Of a stretch of 64,000 nt of DNA, positions 18,239 through 26,765 are shown one piece after another; the stretch's first letter is position 1; each line of letters opens with the position of its first letter. A program made the translations under genes and the position numbers. The stretch comes from Pseudomonas sp. B33.4 (lineage in GTDB: Bacteria > Pseudomonadota > Gammaproteobacteria > Pseudomonadales > Pseudomonadaceae). The stretch is taken from assembly GCF_034555375.1 (NCBI RefSeq), contig NZ_CP140706.1, positions 3,649,001 through 3,713,000 on the forward strand. The letters run 5' to 3'. The notes beneath the pieces were generated by a model. That model made no database searches. It had not been told where the DNA came from and was given only the letters and a program-made list of their open reading frames with translations.

Positions 18239-18589
18239 TCAGATGCAATCCTGCGCAGCCCGCTCAAAACTCGAAGGCAACAGATTCGAAGCCAACAAAT
18301 GACGCTCGTAGATAAACACCTTGCCGCCATTCCCGGCTTTATAAGCCTCAAGCACGTTGTCAGCCGAAATCTTGCTCGGTACCACAATCCGGTAACTGCG
18401 CTGAGTCTGCGAAACCGTCGGGTTCAACGCACTGCCCTGCAACTTCGGCACAACACAATCGGCGTACTGCGCAGGCGTCTTGCTGGTCTGCAACGTCAGG
18501 CTCGGGTTATTCGGCGCCGAAGCGCAACCAGCGAGCAGCAAAGAGGCAACGGCCAGAGCAGGCACAAAGAAAAGACGCATCGGTGTCAT
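18239..18589 (-). CDS. Small putative lipoprotein
   Basis: A 116-residue protein with a clear lipobox (LLAGC, Cys 22) after a hydrophobic signal, so it should be anchored in the outer or inner membrane. The mature part has two further cysteines (YADCVVPK and AAQDCI) that may pair. Many small Pseudomonas envelope lipoproteins look like this; no function is known. It may start at 18589 or at a second ATG at 18580. Confidence 0.72.
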   Translation of the reverse strand: MTPMRLFFVPALAVASLLLAGCASAPNNPSLTLQTSKTPAQYADCVVPKLQGSALNPTVSQTQRSYRIVVPSKISADNVLEAYKAGNGGKVFIYERHLLASNLLPSSFERAAQDCI

Positions 18590-18667
18590 CCTGAAAATAA
18601 AAGGTTCGGTTCAACCGGCAACGGTTCAGCCTCACGGAGCCGCCGTCGCCATTCATGTTTTAAGTGT

Positions 18668-19312
18668 TCAGCTCGACGCCACCAGCGCCTTGAGCGACAC
18701 ATCGAATTGCTTCAAGGCGTTGAGTTGCAGGTCACGCTGTTTATCGATCTGCGCAGCGATGGCCGGTGCCGCCTGGTTATGCACCCAGACTGATGGCAAC
18801 TGTTTCTCGACAGCACCTTCAGCCTTGCCGATGTATTGCAGGTCGGCGTCGTAGAAACGCGCGGTAAAGCGCGCTTCGACCAGGCTGTTTTGCTGCGTCA
18901 GCAAGCGATTGAAGGTATCGAGCTTCACCACCACGTCGGGATGCGCTTGCACCAATGCATCGAGGTTGTCGTATACGGTCACCGACAAGAACTGCTGTTG
19001 CAGCGAACTCACCAGCCAGTCGATGGCCAGTTCCGGATCGGAACTGCTGACAAAGGCTTCACGAATCCGCGAGTCGAGCGCATCTTTCGCGCCGTTAACC
19101 GCCATGTCGTGGTAACGCTCAAGGTATTGCAGGTTGTCCAGGGTGTTCTCGCTGAGCAACACGCCGACAGTTTGCGAATGCTGCAATGTCGCGCTGCTGC
19201 CGGTGAGGGTCTGGAAATGACACGACCCGGCGTCGGCTGCAAACGTCGGTGCAGTGAAGAGTGCTCCGCCCGTCAGCAGGGCGACCAAAGCCAGTCGAGT
19301 CAATGTGTTCAT
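18668..19312 (-). CDS. Secreted protein of unknown function
   Basis: A 214-residue protein with a signal peptide (cleavage near residue 25, TFA-ADA). The mature part is mainly helical, with repeated Leu/Gln-rich stretches. No domain is recognised. The ATG at 19312 gives a classic signal peptide; the frame extends further to 19444 without a plausible start. It lies 78 bp upstream of, and in the same direction as, the small lipoprotein gene, so the two may be co-transcribed. Confidence 0.72.
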   Translation of the reverse strand: MNTLTRLALVALLTGGALFTAPTFAADAGSCHFQTLTGSSATLQHSQTVGVLLSENTLDNLQYLERYHDMAVNGAKDALDSRIREAFVSSSDPELAIDWLVSSLQQQFLSVTVYDNLDALVQAHPDVVVKLDTFNRLLTQQNSLVEARFTARFYDADLQYIGKAEGAVEKQLPSVWVHNQAAPAIAAQIDKQRDLQLNALKQFDVSLKALVASS

Positions 19313-19481
19313 CGCGCAAATTCCTTGAGCTGCGTGTTCGATGGAGGCGATTTTCCGCCGATTGCCGACAAAGCAGAACTTGCGTTTCTTGATGGTCACT
19401 ATTACTTCTAGCAATAGTTGCGCGACGTGCAGACTGATACACACTCAATACAAGTAGAAAAAGACCCATGAGGAACCTTCC

Positions 19482-19730
19482 TTGAGAACGTTTGACCTGA
19501 TCCGAGACGCCGTTCTGCCCGACTTCCGCGAGCGCGTGGCCGAGTACCTGGTCCAGTACGAAAGCATATTGCTGGACAAAAACCTCACCGACCCGCAGCT
19601 CATCACAGACACCGCCAATCAGTTACGCGGTTACCTGCGCGGGCTGAACACCACCCGCGTGCTGGGTATGGCTTATTGGGAAGAACTGGATCGTCGAGTC
19701 GTCGACACCTGGCTCGCGCCGGAGCAATGA
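19482..19730 (+). CDS. Small helical protein of unknown function
   Basis: An 82-residue soluble protein, mostly amphipathic helices, with a central LDKNLTDPQLITDTANQLRG. It starts at TTG 19482, with AGGA at 19471 as the ribosome site; the earlier ATG at 19468 opens only a 5-codon reading frame. Divergent from the secreted protein gene. No family is recognised. Confidence 0.6.
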   Translation: MRTFDLIRDAVLPDFRERVAEYLVQYESILLDKNLTDPQLITDTANQLRGYLRGLNTTRVLGMAYWEELDRRVVDTWLAPEQ

Positions 19731-19877
19731 CCGATCCGCGCAGTGGTTGGGGCGGCGGCGAGCAACCGCGACCTCCCCGTTGCCAGTGGTCTGCGCGGCA
19801 ACGCGACCTCTGCGAAAAAACCGCCCGAACGCTTACAATCGCCGGTCTAACTGCCAATCAGACAGGCTCATCAAGAA

Positions 19878-21035
19878 ATGCCGCTCGACCCACCTACGAT
19901 GTTGACCATTTCCATCGCCCTCGCAGCCGCCGCCGCGCTGTATCTGGCGATCGAGTGGCGCAGCATTCGTGAGCCTTCGCTGCTGTTCTGGAGCGCCGGT
20001 TTCGCCACCATCACTGTCGGTTCCACCCTGGCCCTGCTGCGCAGCAGCGGCTTTTTATTGATCGGCATCTGGTTCGCCAACGGCTTGCTGGTGACCGCGC
20101 ATTTCCTGTTTCTGCTCGGTGTGGCGCGTTTCACCCAGATACGCCTGTCGCCGGCCTGGTACCTGATCTTCGTCAGCTGGCTGGTCATGCTGTTGTTGCC
20201 GGACGGGCCGCTGTGGTCGAAGGTGATGCTGGCGGCCAATTCGCTGCTGGTGGCGCTATCGACGCTCAAGGCCAGCTCGCTGCTGCGCCCTCACGGCAAG
20301 TCGCTCAGCGTCGGCGCGGTGCAACTGCGTTACGTGCTGCTCGGTCACGGGATTTTCTATGTCGCCAAAGCCTTGACCGTGGTGATCCCCGGCACGCTGA
20401 TCGATCTGGCGGCGTTTCGTGGCGAGATCATCCAGATTTCTCTGGTCGAGGGCGCGATGGCAATCATGTTGATCGCCTTGTCGATGACCGGCACCGAACG
20501 TTATCGCCGGGAAAAACAGATCGCCCGCCTCGCCGAACGCGACCCGCTGACGGCGCTGTACAACCGTAGAGCCTTGGAAAAGCGTGCGCCGCGCCTGCTC
20601 GAACACGTTTCGCCGGAGCATCCTGGCGCTTTGCTGTTGATCGATATCGACAATTTCAAACTGGTCAACGACCAGTATGGCCACACCGCCGGTGACCGTT
20701 TGCTGATCGCCCTGAGCGAGATGATCCGCTCGGTGCTGCCGCGCAATGCGCTGACGGCGCGCCTGGGCGGTGACGAGTTTGTCATTCTGTTAAACAGCGC
20801 ATCGAGCGAGCGCGTCATGGAACTGGGCAACGCCTTGCGCGAGCAGTTTATGAGCATGACCGCACAGACATTCCCCACCACCGCAGCCGTGACCCTGAGC
20901 ATCGGCGCCAACCTGTTCGACAAAGCGCCTGCCAACCTCACCGCGCTGATCGAACAAGGCGATGCCGCCCTCTACGAATCGAAACGCGGCGGACGCAATC
21001 GCCTGCGCCTGACCGGACTCACCACTCCAGGATAA
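19878..21035 (+). CDS. Membrane diguanylate cyclase (GGDEF)
   Basis: A 385-residue protein. Six to seven hydrophobic helices (about 8-205) form an integral sensor region, followed by a GGDEF domain starting at ERDPLTALYNRRAL. The active-site motif is intact (RLGGDEFVILL, about 294-303), so it should make c-di-GMP. The RxxD inhibitory site five residues before GGDEF is absent (ALTARLGGDEF), so product feedback is unlikely. Its stop is 8 bp from the next gene, suggesting co-transcription with the thioesterase. Confidence 0.87.
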   Translation: MPLDPPTMLTISIALAAAAALYLAIEWRSIREPSLLFWSAGFATITVGSTLALLRSSGFLLIGIWFANGLLVTAHFLFLLGVARFTQIRLSPAWYLIFVSWLVMLLLPDGPLWSKVMLAANSLLVALSTLKASSLLRPHGKSLSVGAVQLRYVLLGHGIFYVAKALTVVIPGTLIDLAAFRGEIIQISLVEGAMAIMLIALSMTGTERYRREKQIARLAERDPLTALYNRRALEKRAPRLLEHVSPEHPGALLLIDIDNFKLVNDQYGHTAGDRLLIALSEMIRSVLPRNALTARLGGDEFVILLNSASSERVMELGNALREQFMSMTAQTFPTTAAVTLSIGANLFDKAPANLTALIEQGDAALYESKRGGRNRLRLTGLTTPG

Positions 21036-21043
21036 TAAAAAGC

Positions 21044-21538
21044 ATGTCCAGCCTCGATACTCCGCTGCAAGACCTCGCCGCGCCCGAAGGCGTTTGTTAC
21101 GGCTGCGGCGGCCGCAACCCGCATGGCCTGCACGTCAAAAGCCACTGGCATGAAGACGGCGTGCACGTCATTGCCGAACACCTGCCGGAGGCCAAGTACT
21201 GCGGCTGGCCGGATCTGGTCTACGGGGGGCTGATCGCGATGCTGGTCGACTGCCACTCCAACTGGACAGTCATGGCCTACCACTACCGCGCGGAGAACCG
21301 CGAACCCGGCAGCTTGCCGCGCATTGACTGCGTTACTGGCAACCTTGGCATCAAGTTCATCAAACCGACGCCGATGGGCGTGCCGCTGGTTTTACGGGCG
21401 ATAGTCGAGGGTGAGGTTGGGCGCAAGACCCGGGTGATCTGCGAGGTGTATGCGGGGGATGTGCTGACGGCGGTGGGTGATTCGGTGTTTGTGCGGGTCG
21501 ATACCGGGCAACTGGCGGATGCGGCGCATGGGCGTTAA
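21044..21538 (+). CDS. PaaI-type hotdog-fold thioesterase
   Basis: A 164-residue hotdog protein. It shows an N-terminal CYGCGGRNPHGLH element, the substrate loop WPDLVYGGLIAMLVDCHSNW and the strand GNLGIKFIKPTPMGVPL. The cysteine-bearing start resembles a subgroup of PaaI-like thioesterases with CxxCG N-termini. The acyl-CoA substrate is unknown. It follows the cyclase gene by 8 bp. Confidence 0.82.
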   Translation: MSSLDTPLQDLAAPEGVCYGCGGRNPHGLHVKSHWHEDGVHVIAEHLPEAKYCGWPDLVYGGLIAMLVDCHSNWTVMAYHYRAENREPGSLPRIDCVTGNLGIKFIKPTPMGVPLVLRAIVEGEVGRKTRVICEVYAGDVLTAVGDSVFVRVDTGQLADAAHGR

Positions 21539-21564
21539 GTCCCGCCGACGCGGGTGCACAAGCG

Positions 21565-21858
21565 TCACTCGATTGCCGCATGGTCAATCGCTTGCGCCTG
21601 CAACGCTTCGCAGACTTCCACGTTGATTGCCACAAAACGATCCCAGCTATAAGCCTGACGGTAATGCAACTGATACTGCCGATCGACGCGGCAAATATCC
21701 GGCCGTTCATTGTAGATACCACAGCCCTTGTCGGTCGCACTGTAGTGCCGGCAGGTGCCGTCGCCGCGATCGAGGAAGCGGGTTTGCTCCGCCCTATCGA
21801 CCTTTTGGCAACACAAGCCGCATTGCGTGCAGGGAAAAGTACAGGAACTCGAGGTCAT
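21565..21858 (-). CDS. YkgJ family cysteine-cluster protein
   Basis: A 97-residue protein with the Cys pattern of the YkgJ/UPF0153 family: CTQCGLCCQ (about 10-18), CRHYSATDKGCGIYNERPDIC (split pattern, about 36-56) and a later single Cys. The cysteines bind zinc or an iron-sulfur cluster; function is unsettled. It converges on the thioesterase gene with 26 bp between stops. Confidence 0.85.
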   Translation of the reverse strand: MTSSSCTFPCTQCGLCCQKVDRAEQTRFLDRGDGTCRHYSATDKGCGIYNERPDICRVDRQYQLHYRQAYSWDRFVAINVEVCEALQAQAIDHAAIE

Positions 21859-21912
21859 GGCAACGCCAGAAAATGCTGGAACAGGCCCGTGCGCAAGGCA
21901 CGGGCCGGTTTA

Positions 21913-22938
21913 TCAGGCAGGGATTGGATCAAGCCGGTTTTTTTGACCATTCGCCACGGCGGCGACATCCTGAAGGCGTTTCTCTGTCGACAGCACCAGA
22001 TTGCCGTCCTGATCGAGAATCGCGGTATCGATCATCGCTTTGAGCAGTTGGGCAAACTTGACGGAGCGGAATACCACGCTTTTGCTTTCGTCCGAGTACG
22101 TGCGGAAGTCCACTCCGTCGTTATCGAGGACTTTTTTCAACTCAGCCACGGCGCGACGCAGTTGCGAGCTGACCTTGGAGAACGTGGTGTTGGCCAGCGA
22201 GGTGACTTTTTCGATGGCCTTGAGCTTGTTCGCCATCAACTCGGCTTGATCGCGGATGGTGCGAGCCTGCTCGAGATTACTGCGGGCAGTGTTCAGGGCT
22301 TCTTCGCCCTTGTTGCCCATCACGTGACCAAAAATGGCCAGCGCCGGACCTGCGACGATGCCACCCAACACCATCATGCCACCGGCCATGCCGTAGCCAC
22401 CGGCAGCCAGCGAACCGCCACCCAGCCACGCCAATGTGGCGTTGGTCGCCGCCACACCGCCCAGCGAAGAAATGGCCGTACCGGTGCTCGCGGTTGCCAG
22501 CAGCATCGTGCCGTTGTAGGCGCCGAAAGCCAACGCTGCGCCGCCGCCCAGGCCTGCACCCAGACCCAGCCCTGCATCCTTGAGCGCTTGATAATCCTGA
22601 CGCAGCCCCGCCAGCGTCTTGTTGGAGAAATCACCTGCGGTGAGTTTGTCCAGCTCCGGGTTCTCGCCGAGCTCGACGTTCTTCAACCGCTCGTAGGTCT
22701 CGATGAACTCAACGATGACGCCATTGAAGGCCCGCAGCTTGCGCTGGCCGTAATCTTCCAGCGTGCTGTTGGTCGACTGACGCTGGTCTTCGACCTTGCG
22801 GTTGGCCGACTCCACCATGGAGCTGGCGTCGCTGTTGATGTCCTTGGCGTTGCTGTGGTCGACAGCGCCGCTGATCCCTTTGACCGCGCCGTAAATACCG
22901 GCAATGGCCGCCGCACCGATAATCAATGGAAGAGGCAT
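21913..22938 (-). CDS. Glycine-rich membrane protein of the WYL operon
   Basis: A 341-residue protein: a short N-terminal hydrophobic segment, a coiled-coil-like region (about 30-100), a long glycine/alanine-rich hydrophobic block (about 118-212; GLGLGAGLGGGAALAFGAY, GGYGMAGGMMVLGG) and a second coiled coil (about 215-285). The start at 22938 follows GGAACAG in the leader. It is the last of four tightly spaced genes (10-bp gap to the TerB-like gene). The layout recalls pore- or membrane-remodelling proteins, but no family is recognised. Confidence 0.72.
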   Translation of the reverse strand: MPLPLIIGAAAIAGIYGAVKGISGAVDHSNAKDINSDASSMVESANRKVEDQRQSTNSTLEDYGQRKLRAFNGVIVEFIETYERLKNVELGENPELDKLTAGDFSNKTLAGLRQDYQALKDAGLGLGAGLGGGAALAFGAYNGTMLLATASTGTAISSLGGVAATNATLAWLGGGSLAAGGYGMAGGMMVLGGIVAGPALAIFGHVMGNKGEEALNTARSNLEQARTIRDQAELMANKLKAIEKVTSLANTTFSKVSSQLRRAVAELKKVLDNDGVDFRTYSDESKSVVFRSVKFAQLLKAMIDTAILDQDGNLVLSTEKRLQDVAAVANGQKNRLDPIPA

Positions 22939-22948
22939 GATCTGTTCC

Positions 22949-23533
22949 TTATTCGAGAATGATGGCAATGGTTTTGCTGACTTCCTGGTTCAGCGTTTCA
23001 GCACGCTCCAACAGGTCATCGAAGATGAAGTCTTCCAGTTGATGGTGACGCTGATACTCCTTGAGCAATGCCCACTCGATACTTGAGATGTGCCCGTCGC
23101 GCAATGCCACCAGCAACAGTTCGAACAGGATCACCTTGGGTGCACTCAGCAACTCGAACGTCTTGCCCTTGAGCAATTCCTTGAGCACCGTCGTCGCTGC
23201 CTGCACCCGCGTTTCCGGTTTCTCCATTTTTGGAATCGGATAGGTCTTGAGCACCTCGATCAAACGCTCGCGAACGTCCGAGGTCAGCGTAAATGGCGCG
23301 AAATTCAGGCCGAACGTATTCGTGCGGGCGACACCGGCAGAGCTCTCCAGCTCGGCAATCAGCTCGCGCTCCTGATCGTCCTCACGGATGGACAAGGCAT
23401 TGAGGTCGGTGCTTGAGCTGAATTCGTCGGAGGTCTTGCCGTCCCACAGCAACGGCTTGTCGGCCATCGCCAACAGTCGCGACAGCTCCAGCAAATGTTT
23501 TTTGTCCACATCGGACAGCAGCTTGATCAGCAT
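22949..23533 (-). CDS. TerB-like protein of the WYL operon
   Basis: A 194-residue soluble, all-helical protein. The C-terminal half (KVILFELLLVALRDGHISSI and EWALLKEYQRHHQL) has the feel of a TerB fold, which normally reads as helical repeats with an acidic DG turn. The N-terminal half is not recognised. It lies 47 bp after the 573-residue gene and 10 bp before the membrane-protein gene. The TerB link is by eye only. Confidence 0.65.
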   Translation of the reverse strand: MLIKLLSDVDKKHLLELSRLLAMADKPLLWDGKTSDEFSSSTDLNALSIREDDQERELIAELESSAGVARTNTFGLNFAPFTLTSDVRERLIEVLKTYPIPKMEKPETRVQAATTVLKELLKGKTFELLSAPKVILFELLLVALRDGHISSIEWALLKEYQRHHQLEDFIFDDLLERAETLNQEVSKTIAIILE

Positions 23534-23580
23534 TGAAGGGTCGTCCTTTTTTCACGGTGGGTCTGTGAGTACAGAGGCGG

Positions 23581-25302
23581 TTACAACACCAGCGGACTGT
23601 CGGAATTCATGAAGTCATCGAACTCGGACATCGTCTGGAATTGCAGTTGTTTACCTAACAGGGTTGCGTATTGATTGATGCTGGCGGCGAAGACATCAGC
23701 ATCGGTGTCAGTGCAACTGATGGCGACCAGCAACTGCCGGGTTTCCATTTGCAGTTGCGGCAATTCACGCCCCATGAAGGCGTCCAGTTGCGCCTGCTCC
23801 AGCGCAATGCGCTCACGCGCGGCGCCCTCGATGAGTCGCACTCGCTTGAGTTGCTCACGAGAAAGCTCAACACCGCGCGCGGCATCAAGGACGCTCTGAT
23901 AGAACATCGAGGACAGCGTGTAGCCGATCATCCCGCCAATGGCGGCGCCCACGAACGGAATCGGGATCGCCACCTGACCGAGTGCGGCCATCATGCCGCT
24001 GGAGAGCATTCCGGCGCCCTTCTCGCCCACTTCGGTCAGCAGTTGCGCCTCACTGATTTCACCGGTGACGTAGCGTTTGACCGAGCTGGCCAGTGACAGG
24101 CAGATGTTGATCGCCAATGTCGGCGCGCTGGTGTTGGCCAACTGCCGTGCAAACGTGTTGCCGGACTGTTGCATGCCACCCTTGAGGGCCGATCCGGCAA
24201 ACGCAGTGGCATACCCCAGAGCGCCGGCCTTTACGGTATCCATACCGGCGTCCCGGAGGGCGTCACTGACGTCCTTTTCGCCTTGCGCCGCCGCAAAAAG
24301 GTTCTGCAGCATGGAAATGCTGCCGCCAATCACGGCGCCATATTTGGCACCTTCCAGGCCCGCACGGTGCGCCGTGCTGCCGATATCCATCAACGTCGCC
24401 AGCTCGGGATGCTCGCGATAGAAAATGGCGTCTTCGGTGGTCAGGCCGCTGTCGCGGGTGTCTTGCGCCAGGTTGTCGTAATTGTCGGCTTCGCGGCGTA
24501 GCTTGTCCGCCGCGTCCCTGTTACCGCTTGCCTCTGCCTTATCGGCGTTCAGTCGGCGCTGACGGGCCTGCTTCTGGCAGTAATCGGCGGCAGTTTCAGG
24601 CTGAAAATCAGCCGAGGCGACACGCTGCTCATATTTCTGCGCCTGCTTTTCCCACTTGCTGACCAGCTCGGGGTTTTTCGGGTTGGCACCGGCCTGCTCG
24701 ACACGCGCACGCAGTTTTTTGGCTTCCTCAGCGAAGTACTGCTTGTCGCCCTCGAACTGCTCTGTCGGCAGCTCCAGTTTGGTGCCGCGATAACGGGCGA
24801 ACTCGCCGTTTTCCTGAGCGATTTTGTCGAGCAGGAGATCGCGGTTGCCGACGAATTTCATCTGCGATTGCGAGCCTTCGATCACAACGCCGTCGAGCAG
24901 TTGAACCCGATCGACGACATTGTGGTTCTTGCCGAACTGCGCCAGGTCGTCAGTGCGTGACGTGCGCACCTTCGAACCACTGATGATCGCCTCGGCGTTG
25001 TCGCGGCTGGTGGTGGCGACCTCAGCGCTGAACCCGGCCTGCTGCTTGATGTTCTGCGCGGCGTACCCGGGGTCTTCATTGACTTTGTGTTTGGCGATAT
25101 CGGCCAGGCCTTTGGCAAGCTTCTCGCCGGTTTCATGATCGAAGCCGCGAAAACCCTTGATGTATTCCGCATGGGCGCTGCCATACCGCTGCACGGTCTC
25201 GCGGGACGCCAGTGCTACCGTTGCACCGAAAATATCCTTGGCGATTTCTTCCCGGTGGCTGTCCGGCGCAGCGTTGTCAGCATCAGTATCGTGAGTACTC
25301 AT
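23581..25302 (-). CDS. Large helical/membrane protein of the WYL operon
   Basis: A 573-residue protein. Residues 1-170 are hydrophilic; 180-300 are charged and coiled-coil-like (EEAKKLRARVEQAG, QARQRRLNADKAEASG); 310-480 hold several glycine-rich hydrophobic segments (GAKYGAVIGGSISMLQNLF, IPIPFVGAAIGGMIGY); the tail is helical. There is no signal peptide. Its ATG overlaps the stop of the WYL regulator gene (TAATG), implying translational coupling. I do not recognise the family. Confidence 0.72.
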   Translation of the reverse strand: MSTHDTDADNAAPDSHREEIAKDIFGATVALASRETVQRYGSAHAEYIKGFRGFDHETGEKLAKGLADIAKHKVNEDPGYAAQNIKQQAGFSAEVATTSRDNAEAIISGSKVRTSRTDDLAQFGKNHNVVDRVQLLDGVVIEGSQSQMKFVGNRDLLLDKIAQENGEFARYRGTKLELPTEQFEGDKQYFAEEAKKLRARVEQAGANPKNPELVSKWEKQAQKYEQRVASADFQPETAADYCQKQARQRRLNADKAEASGNRDAADKLRREADNYDNLAQDTRDSGLTTEDAIFYREHPELATLMDIGSTAHRAGLEGAKYGAVIGGSISMLQNLFAAAQGEKDVSDALRDAGMDTVKAGALGYATAFAGSALKGGMQQSGNTFARQLANTSAPTLAINICLSLASSVKRYVTGEISEAQLLTEVGEKGAGMLSSGMMAALGQVAIPIPFVGAAIGGMIGYTLSSMFYQSVLDAARGVELSREQLKRVRLIEGAARERIALEQAQLDAFMGRELPQLQMETRQLLVAISCTDTDADVFAASINQYATLLGKQLQFQTMSEFDDFMNSDSPLVL

Positions 25303-26354
25303 TAAGCCTCCTGGCAGGCATTTGATGGTGTCGCAGGGATGGGTGATGCATACAACGCGGCCATGCTGTCGAGTCTGGCCTTGATGCTGTGAATCCAGCT
25401 TTGGGGTTCAAGCAGCCGAATGTGTTCGCCCAACCCGAAAACCCACCACAGGGTTTCCTGATCGTTCGGCACTTGCGCACGCAAACGCAGCCAGTCACTG
25501 CCGGGCAGCGGCTGCAAGGTCTGTTCAGGTGCGATGGGGGTTTCGCGTAACAGCCAGGCCACCTGAGGCGAAACTTCCGCCAGCAGCGTGTGCAGCTGCA
25601 CTGGGCTGGGGTTGTTGAATCCGCCGCTGAGAATGTACTGGTCAACTTCGAATTGCGGTGTCTCGCGAGCCGGCGCCTCAAGGCAGTCGGCTTGTTCGAT
25701 TCGATGCAGGGCGAACTGGCGCTGGTCGCTGTAGCCATCGACGGTACCGATCAGATAGCTCACGGAGTGCCGGGAAATCATGCCGGCCGGATGTATGAGC
25801 AACGACTTGTGCTCACCCTTGCTGCGGCTCAGGTAGCGAATCTGCAGCTGTCGCGTTTCCAGCAGCGCCGTCGCCACTTCGGCCCAGATCAGCGGATCGA
25901 CTTCTGCAGGCTGCAGCGCTTTGCCATTGGGTAATGCGCGCACACGCTTGGGCCAGTTCGCGAGGTTATTGTGCGCAAGCCCTTCAATCTGTCGATGGGC
26001 GAGATCGAAATGCGGCGCCAGCAACTGATGCACACACGGCGGCAGCAATTTGCCCAGATGACTTTCCGCGAGCACGAAGGCCAACGCCGTTGGCGTGTCC
26101 AGAGCCGGGAAGTCGAATGGCGGCGTGTCTCTGGAAAAGCTCCAGCGAAAGGGCCGCTGGCGCTCATCACATTGCAGCGGAAAGTCCAGCGACAGACGCC
26201 CGACAAGATCACGCTGCAAACTGCGCAAATCGATATCGAACTGTTCGGCTTTGAGCTTTTCCAGTAACTCGGTGGTGGAAATGCTTTTGGGTGCTCGCGG
26301 GATCAGTCGCAACAGGGCCAAGTGCCTGAACAACCGATCTTTTGGATCTGACAT
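25302..26354 (-). CDS. WYL-domain transcriptional regulator
   Basis: A 350-residue regulator. An N-terminal winged helix-turn-helix (LRLIPRAPKSISTTELLEKL, DLRSLQRDLVGRLS) precedes a WYL domain (QIRYLSRSKGEHKSLLIHPA, VSYLIGTVDGYSDQRQFALH) and a C-terminal WCX-like part (WWVFGLGEHIRLLEPQSW). The family senses nucleic-acid or nucleotide ligands and often controls DNA-damage or phage-defence genes. Start 26354 is chosen for the family-like N-terminus; further in-frame starts exist up to 26468. It is the first gene of the four-gene operon. Confidence 0.82.
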   Translation of the reverse strand: MSDPKDRLFRHLALLRLIPRAPKSISTTELLEKLKAEQFDIDLRSLQRDLVGRLSLDFPLQCDERQRPFRWSFSRDTPPFDFPALDTPTALAFVLAESHLGKLLPPCVHQLLAPHFDLAHRQIEGLAHNNLANWPKRVRALPNGKALQPAEVDPLIWAEVATALLETRQLQIRYLSRSKGEHKSLLIHPAGMISRHSVSYLIGTVDGYSDQRQFALHRIEQADCLEAPARETPQFEVDQYILSGGFNNPSPVQLHTLLAEVSPQVAWLLRETPIAPEQTLQPLPGSDWLRLRAQVPNDQETLWWVFGLGEHIRLLEPQSWIHSIKARLDSMAALYASPIPATPSNACQEA

Positions 26355-26464
26355 GGGGTATCGACCTTGATCGTCCAGCAGCGCCATCGCGCTGCCTGAC
26401 ATTCCTTTTGGTGGCTTTTTAACACTATTGCTTGATGTCATACAAGGCGAATAGCCATCACTGA

Positions 26465-26611
26465 TCACGATGCGGACTCACTGGCCGCCCGAAAACGGTT
26501 ATGTGCCTTCTCGCGCTCCAGCTCCTTGCGCAGCTCATCGACAGCCTGACTGCGCTTCATGATCACCACACCTACCACCACGCCAATGGCAAAGGAAATC
26601 AACTCTTTCAT
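26465..26611 (-). CDS. 48-residue single-span membrane microprotein
   Basis: A small gene: MKELISFAIGVVVGVVIMK forms one membrane helix, followed by a charged, coiled-coil-like tail (DELRKELEREKAHNRFRAA) and the stop. GAGG lies 8 bases before the ATG. The tail faces the cytoplasm by the positive-inside rule. It is 110 bp upstream of the WYL gene in the same direction, so it may be the first member of that operon or a separate unit. No family is recognised. Confidence 0.6.
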   Translation of the reverse strand: MKELISFAIGVVVGVVIMKRSQAVDELRKELEREKAHNRFRAASESAS

Positions 26612-26722
26612 AAACAAACCTCACGAATGATTGCTGTCGTCAGGCGCAATCATTCAACGAGCCAGCGACATTCTGTGTCGCGTGCTTTCAAGGAGTGTTT
26701 TTTCTGCTGCCTTTTTCTGGTC

Positions 26723-26753
26723 AAAAAAAAAGCACCCCAAGGGGTGCTTTTTT
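26723..26753. terminator. Bidirectional intrinsic terminator
   Basis: AGCACCCC / GGGGTGCT is a perfect 8-bp stem with an AA loop, flanked by eight A on one side and six T on the other. It serves the OsmC-YcaO gene (minus strand) and could also stop plus-strand transcription. Confidence 0.9.
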
Positions 26754-26765
26754 GTTCGTCGTTGA

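Noticed and set aside
17863..18315. A 150-codon frame over the dispersed element
   Set aside because: Very basic, without a ribosome site, running through a terminator and into the antisense of the lipoprotein gene. It matches the type of short spurious protein commonly annotated in this repeat.
19727..19972. A short frame starting at the ATGA overlapping the stop of the gene at 19482
   Set aside because: It runs into the start of the GGDEF gene in another frame and becomes Arg-rich; no domain.
21580..22962. A 460-codon plus-strand frame
   Set aside because: Antisense to the YkgJ and glycine-rich membrane protein genes; no domain is visible.
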